From an uncultured Rubrobacteraceae bacterium (GTDB lineage Bacteria; Actinomycetota; Rubrobacteria; Rubrobacterales; Rubrobacteraceae): DNA of 64,000 nucleotides. Positions 61,869 to 64,000 of this stretch are shown in pieces (position 1 is the stretch's first letter; every line of letters begins with the position of its first letter). The translations under genes and the position numbers were made by a program. The stretch is from the NCBI GenBank assembly GCA_902806065.1, contig CADCVE010000090.1:1-64000 (forward strand), in the 5' to 3' direction. The notes beneath the pieces are model-generated. The model was not told the DNA's origin and ran no database searches. It was given only the letters and a program-made list of their open reading frames with translations.

Positions 61869-63200
61869 CTAACCTGCCAGTCCGAAGACGATCAAAGCTA
61901 TTATAAGGCTCATGAATCCCAACAGGTCCACGGCCGCCGTGATGATCGGGATGCCGTAAGTATCGGGGTCGAGCCCCAACCTGTACGAGACTACCGAGCC
62001 ATAGTACGCCGCCACAACAGCCGCGGTCGTCGCTATAACACCCGCCAGAGCGCTGAGCCCCATCATCGCGAGTAGACCTGGGCTCGCTCCTTCGGGGAAG
62101 AGAACGACGGCGAGCACGTGCGAGGCGGCACCGATAAACAGATAGACCCCGGCGGCGAACGTGTAGATCAAAACAAAGTCCTTGAACGCCGCGACCGGCG
62201 GCAATCCTCGCGGGGCCAGAAGGCCGAGGTGTATCTTCGACGAGAGCCGGCTGGAGAGGATGCCGCCTAGAGCGCCACCTTCCTGCAAGAAAGCCGGCAG
62301 TAAGATGCTCAACGCCAGGAGCGTCGTAAACTGCTCGCTGCGTTCTTCGAGGGCGACCCCGACGAGGATGGTCACGGCGCCGGTAATTGCCAGTATAGGC
62401 AGGCTCTCCGCGAGGATGCGCCGCAGGTTCCGCCCACCCAGCCGGAAGCCCAGGAAGACGACGGCGATCGCCGCGGCTGTAAGGGCGAGAGCGAGGCTAT
62501 TACTTACGATAGGTATGTCTATGAGGTAGGCGGCCAGGACGAGTGAGGGAAGGGTGAGTATGTCTCCGGCGGCGGTGAGCATTGGGGCTGCTATGTTGTC
62601 CATGTCCCAGCCGCGGGAGACGCTGGTGCGGGCGACGAAGACGGTGATAACCAGGAGCAAGACGCCCGCGATAATGCCGCCGACCGTCGAGATCACTATG
62701 TAGTCGACGATAGAGAGTTCGGTGGCAACCCCAAGGATATCCGAGAGGTATCGCGCCAGGAAAGCCAGGAAAACTCCGCTGATGATCGAGAGCACAGCGG
62801 CGGCCTGCACGTTCTCCGCGAGCACGCCGCGGCGCAGGCTAAAGCTAAACAGGCCGGTTTGTATGGAGGTCGAGAGCCGGCTACCCAACGCCCCGAAGAT
62901 TGCACCTCGCATCCCGATAGCCGCCGGTATGAGCACCGCCAATCCCACCAGTTCCTCCAGAGTCCCGGCAATACCGGCGAGTACGAGACCTGCGACCAAC
63001 TCCCCGACCGAGGAGAGAAAGAGCGCCGCGAACCCCTGCCGCAGGGTCTCTTTCTCCTCGGTCAGGTACCCGTAGACGCGCGGCCGTATCCTCGGCCGCT
63101 CCCGCAGCCGCCGCCGTATGCCCCTGCTGTCCTTGGCAGGCTCCCCGGCGCGCTCCTCCCGGTCTTTGACCCGGAACCTTCTTCGCTCTCTCTCGGTCAC
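61869..63200 (-). CDS. MgtE/SLC41-type divalent cation transporter membrane protein
   Basis: A 443-residue protein with two repeats of the MgtE membrane domain: residues 55-230 (GLAVLIPAAIGMRGAIFGALGSRLSTSIQTG, SRGWDMDNIAAPMLTAAGDILTLPSL) and 250-440 (LALSILLPAFLQEGGALGGILSSRLSSKIHLG, LDPDTYGIPIITAAVDLLGFMSLI). Asp residues in the DMDN and DPDT loops are at pore positions. The cytoplasmic N and CBS sensor domains of bacterial MgtE are absent, as in eukaryotic SLC41 and some archaeal proteins; a basic tail of 45 residues replaces them. Mg2+ is the likely substrate. The start is GTG 63200. Confidence 0.85.
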   Translation of the reverse strand: MTERERRRFRVKDREERAGEPAKDSRGIRRRLRERPRIRPRVYGYLTEEKETLRQGFAALFLSSVGELVAGLVLAGIAGTLEELVGLAVLIPAAIGMRGAIFGALGSRLSTSIQTGLFSFSLRRGVLAENVQAAAVLSIISGVFLAFLARYLSDILGVATELSIVDYIVISTVGGIIAGVLLLVITVFVARTSVSRGWDMDNIAAPMLTAAGDILTLPSLVLAAYLIDIPIVSNSLALALTAAAIAVVFLGFRLGGRNLRRILAESLPILAITGAVTILVGVALEERSEQFTTLLALSILLPAFLQEGGALGGILSSRLSSKIHLGLLAPRGLPPVAAFKDFVLIYTFAAGVYLFIGAASHVLAVVLFPEGASPGLLAMMGLSALAGVIATTAAVVAAYYGSVVSYRLGLDPDTYGIPIITAAVDLLGFMSLIIALIVFGLAG

Positions 63201-63466
63201 GCTGAGAGGTATAGCCGCTGGCCACGGCGATGTAAAGAGCCCTGCGTCCTGCTACGGCTTTCTTGCCGCCGCTGAATCGCCACGATTAACGGTCAATCCT
63301 CGAACTTCGCGCCGGCCGTCCTATTCAAGGTGGAGAGCCGAACATGCGAGCGGTAGCCTTTATCTTTTCTTTGCTCGGAGAGGTTTCACCTTGTAGCTAA
63401 GAAACGCGGGACGGCGTCCGGGTATAATCGCGGCCTGGCTTTTCGAGAACCCCGGAAGGGAGAGTT
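63201..63466. other. Divergent intergenic region with a long inverted structure and promoter
   Basis: CAAGGTG (63326-63332) pairs with CACCTTG (63387-63393), enclosing GCGAGC (63346-63351) and GCTCG (63373-63377). TATAAT at 63423-63428 is a perfect -10 for the lipoprotein gene. The structure would also lie in the leader of the transporter on the other strand, but the conserved cores of the M-box or ydaO riboswitches are not evident. Confidence 0.4.
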
Positions 63467-64000
63467 TTGAGGCGGAAGAAGCTCACAACAGCGAGTCGTG
63501 GCACGCGTTCTGTATTCGTATCATCGGGAGCGGCATTTCTCCTGACCATCGCCGCGCTCGCCGGCGGTTGCGGGGGAGAGGAGGAGCAGTCCGGTAGCTC
63601 GTCGGAAGAGGAGGTAGCCGAGCAAAGCGTAGCGGACCAGGAGACCGGCTCCGAGAAGACGGGATCTACACAGGCGCAGACCACGGAGGAGCAGTCCGCG
63701 GAAGGTTCCGACGCTACTATAGGGGAGGCCGTGACGTTGGGGAAAGTACAGTGGAGGGTGACCGACGCGGAGCAGTCCGACGAGCTACTCTCGATCAAGG
63801 GTGAATACGAGGAAGGCAACTTTGTTATCGCGGACCTTACCTTCGCCAATGGAGCCAACCAGGACATCACGCTCGCCACCCCGTTCCTGACCGTCGTCGA
63901 CAGCGAGGGGAATGAGTTCGAGGCCGACATCGAGAACAACTTCACCTTTCTCTACCCGGAAGAGAATATGTTTGTTGACCCGATAGAACCTGGCACGGCC
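63467..64000 (+). CDS. DUF4352-like lipoprotein (partial, runs off the window)
   Basis: TTG 63467 with GGAAGGGAG just upstream opens a frame to the window edge (178 codons). It has a basic start (RRKKLTTASRGTR), a hydrophobic core and a lipobox LAGGC near residue 36, an acidic Ser/Glu/Thr-rich linker (37-85) and a beta-sandwich domain (about 88 on: IGEAVTLGKVQWRVTDAEQ, GNFVIADLTFANGANQDITLATPFLTVVDSEGNEFEAD) of the telomeric-repeat-binding-factor-2/DUF4352 type. It should be anchored on the outer face of the membrane. The C-terminus is missing. Confidence 0.82.
   Translation, partial: MRRKKLTTASRGTRSVFVSSGAAFLLTIAALAGGCGGEEEQSGSSSEEEVAEQSVADQETGSEKTGSTQAQTTEEQSAEGSDATIGEAVTLGKVQWRVTDAEQSDELLSIKGEYEEGNFVIADLTFANGANQDITLATPFLTVVDSEGNEFEADIENNFTFLYPEENMFVDPIEPGTA

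Noticed and set aside
63201-63420. M-box or ydaO riboswitch ahead of the MgtE-like gene
   Set aside because: A long inverted repeat exists, but the conserved core sequences of either class could not be found by eye.

Overview
This is a high-GC bacterial chromosome segment. Gene content, codon bias, many GTG/TTG starts and frequent leaderless-type promoters fit a deep-branching actinomycete. The mix of a full mrp antiporter operon, HPr/EI, NfeD-slipin, actinobacterial-type zincin and IS407/IS110/IS1182 traces suggests a Rubrobacter-like organism. That taxonomic call is inference; no rRNA or tRNA gene was seen.

Layout. 1-2460 (minus): part of a molybdenum hydroxylase operon, with a fused 2Fe-2S/molybdopterin subunit running off the left edge, its FAD subunit and a 34-codon upstream ORF. 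2460-3660: decayed DNA with an IS110 transposase relic. 3660-5550: an RHH regulator behind a promoter with a palindromic operator, then an intracellular-type PHA depolymerase. 5855-7795: PTS HPr and enzyme I. 8015-9622: CPA1 Na+/H+ antiporter. 9640-16120: small metabolic genes (NmrA-like reductase, zinc alcohol dehydrogenase, AAC(3)-type acetyltransferase, M28 peptidase lipoprotein) mixed with pseudogenes (IS1182 relic, formaldehyde dehydrogenase relic, SRAP/HMCES relic). 16179-29115: a catabolic neighbourhood with psuG, a beta-hydroxyacid dehydrogenase, EamA transporter, amidase, LarA-like isomerase, MFS symporter, cyclase-type hydrolase, methyltransferase-like protein, SCP2-like protein, alpha/beta hydrolase and Baeyer-Villiger monooxygenase. 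29828-34659: lipoate ligase-like protein, NfeD-slipin pair, aldo/keto reductase, YmdB-like phosphodiesterase. 34831-35332: a small repeat-bounded element. 35897-36883: moaA. 37096-43055: complete mrpABCDEFG. 43630-48709: zinc-ribbon microprotein, GT4 glycosyltransferase, cysteine-less peroxiredoxin-like protein with a coiled-coil partner, and a tatA/SRPBCC/zincin operon. 48881-53739: a c-di-GMP signalling locus. 53865-56475: a small protein, an MDR oxidoreductase and rarA. 57345-63200 (minus): MgtE-like transporter, PhoU/TrkA-C protein and two membrane glycosyltransferases. 63467-end: start of a DUF4352-type lipoprotein.

The most striking locus is 48881-53739. A class I c-di-GMP (GEMM-I) riboswitch precedes a chain of overlapping mini-ORFs, a hybrid histidine kinase and a REC-GGDEF diguanylate cyclase that begins 1 nt after the original kinase stop. 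This suggests a feedback circuit in which the enzyme product is sensed by the operon leader. The kinase gene is split within its Hpt domain by a complete 1237-bp IS407-type IS3 element with a 4-bp CACA target duplication. Joining the flanks restores the Hpt reading frame exactly. The IS carries a good -1 frameshift signal (GGGAAAC preceded by AGGAGG).

Pseudogenes and IS relics are common, so the window looks like an actively eroding part of the genome around several conserved operons.
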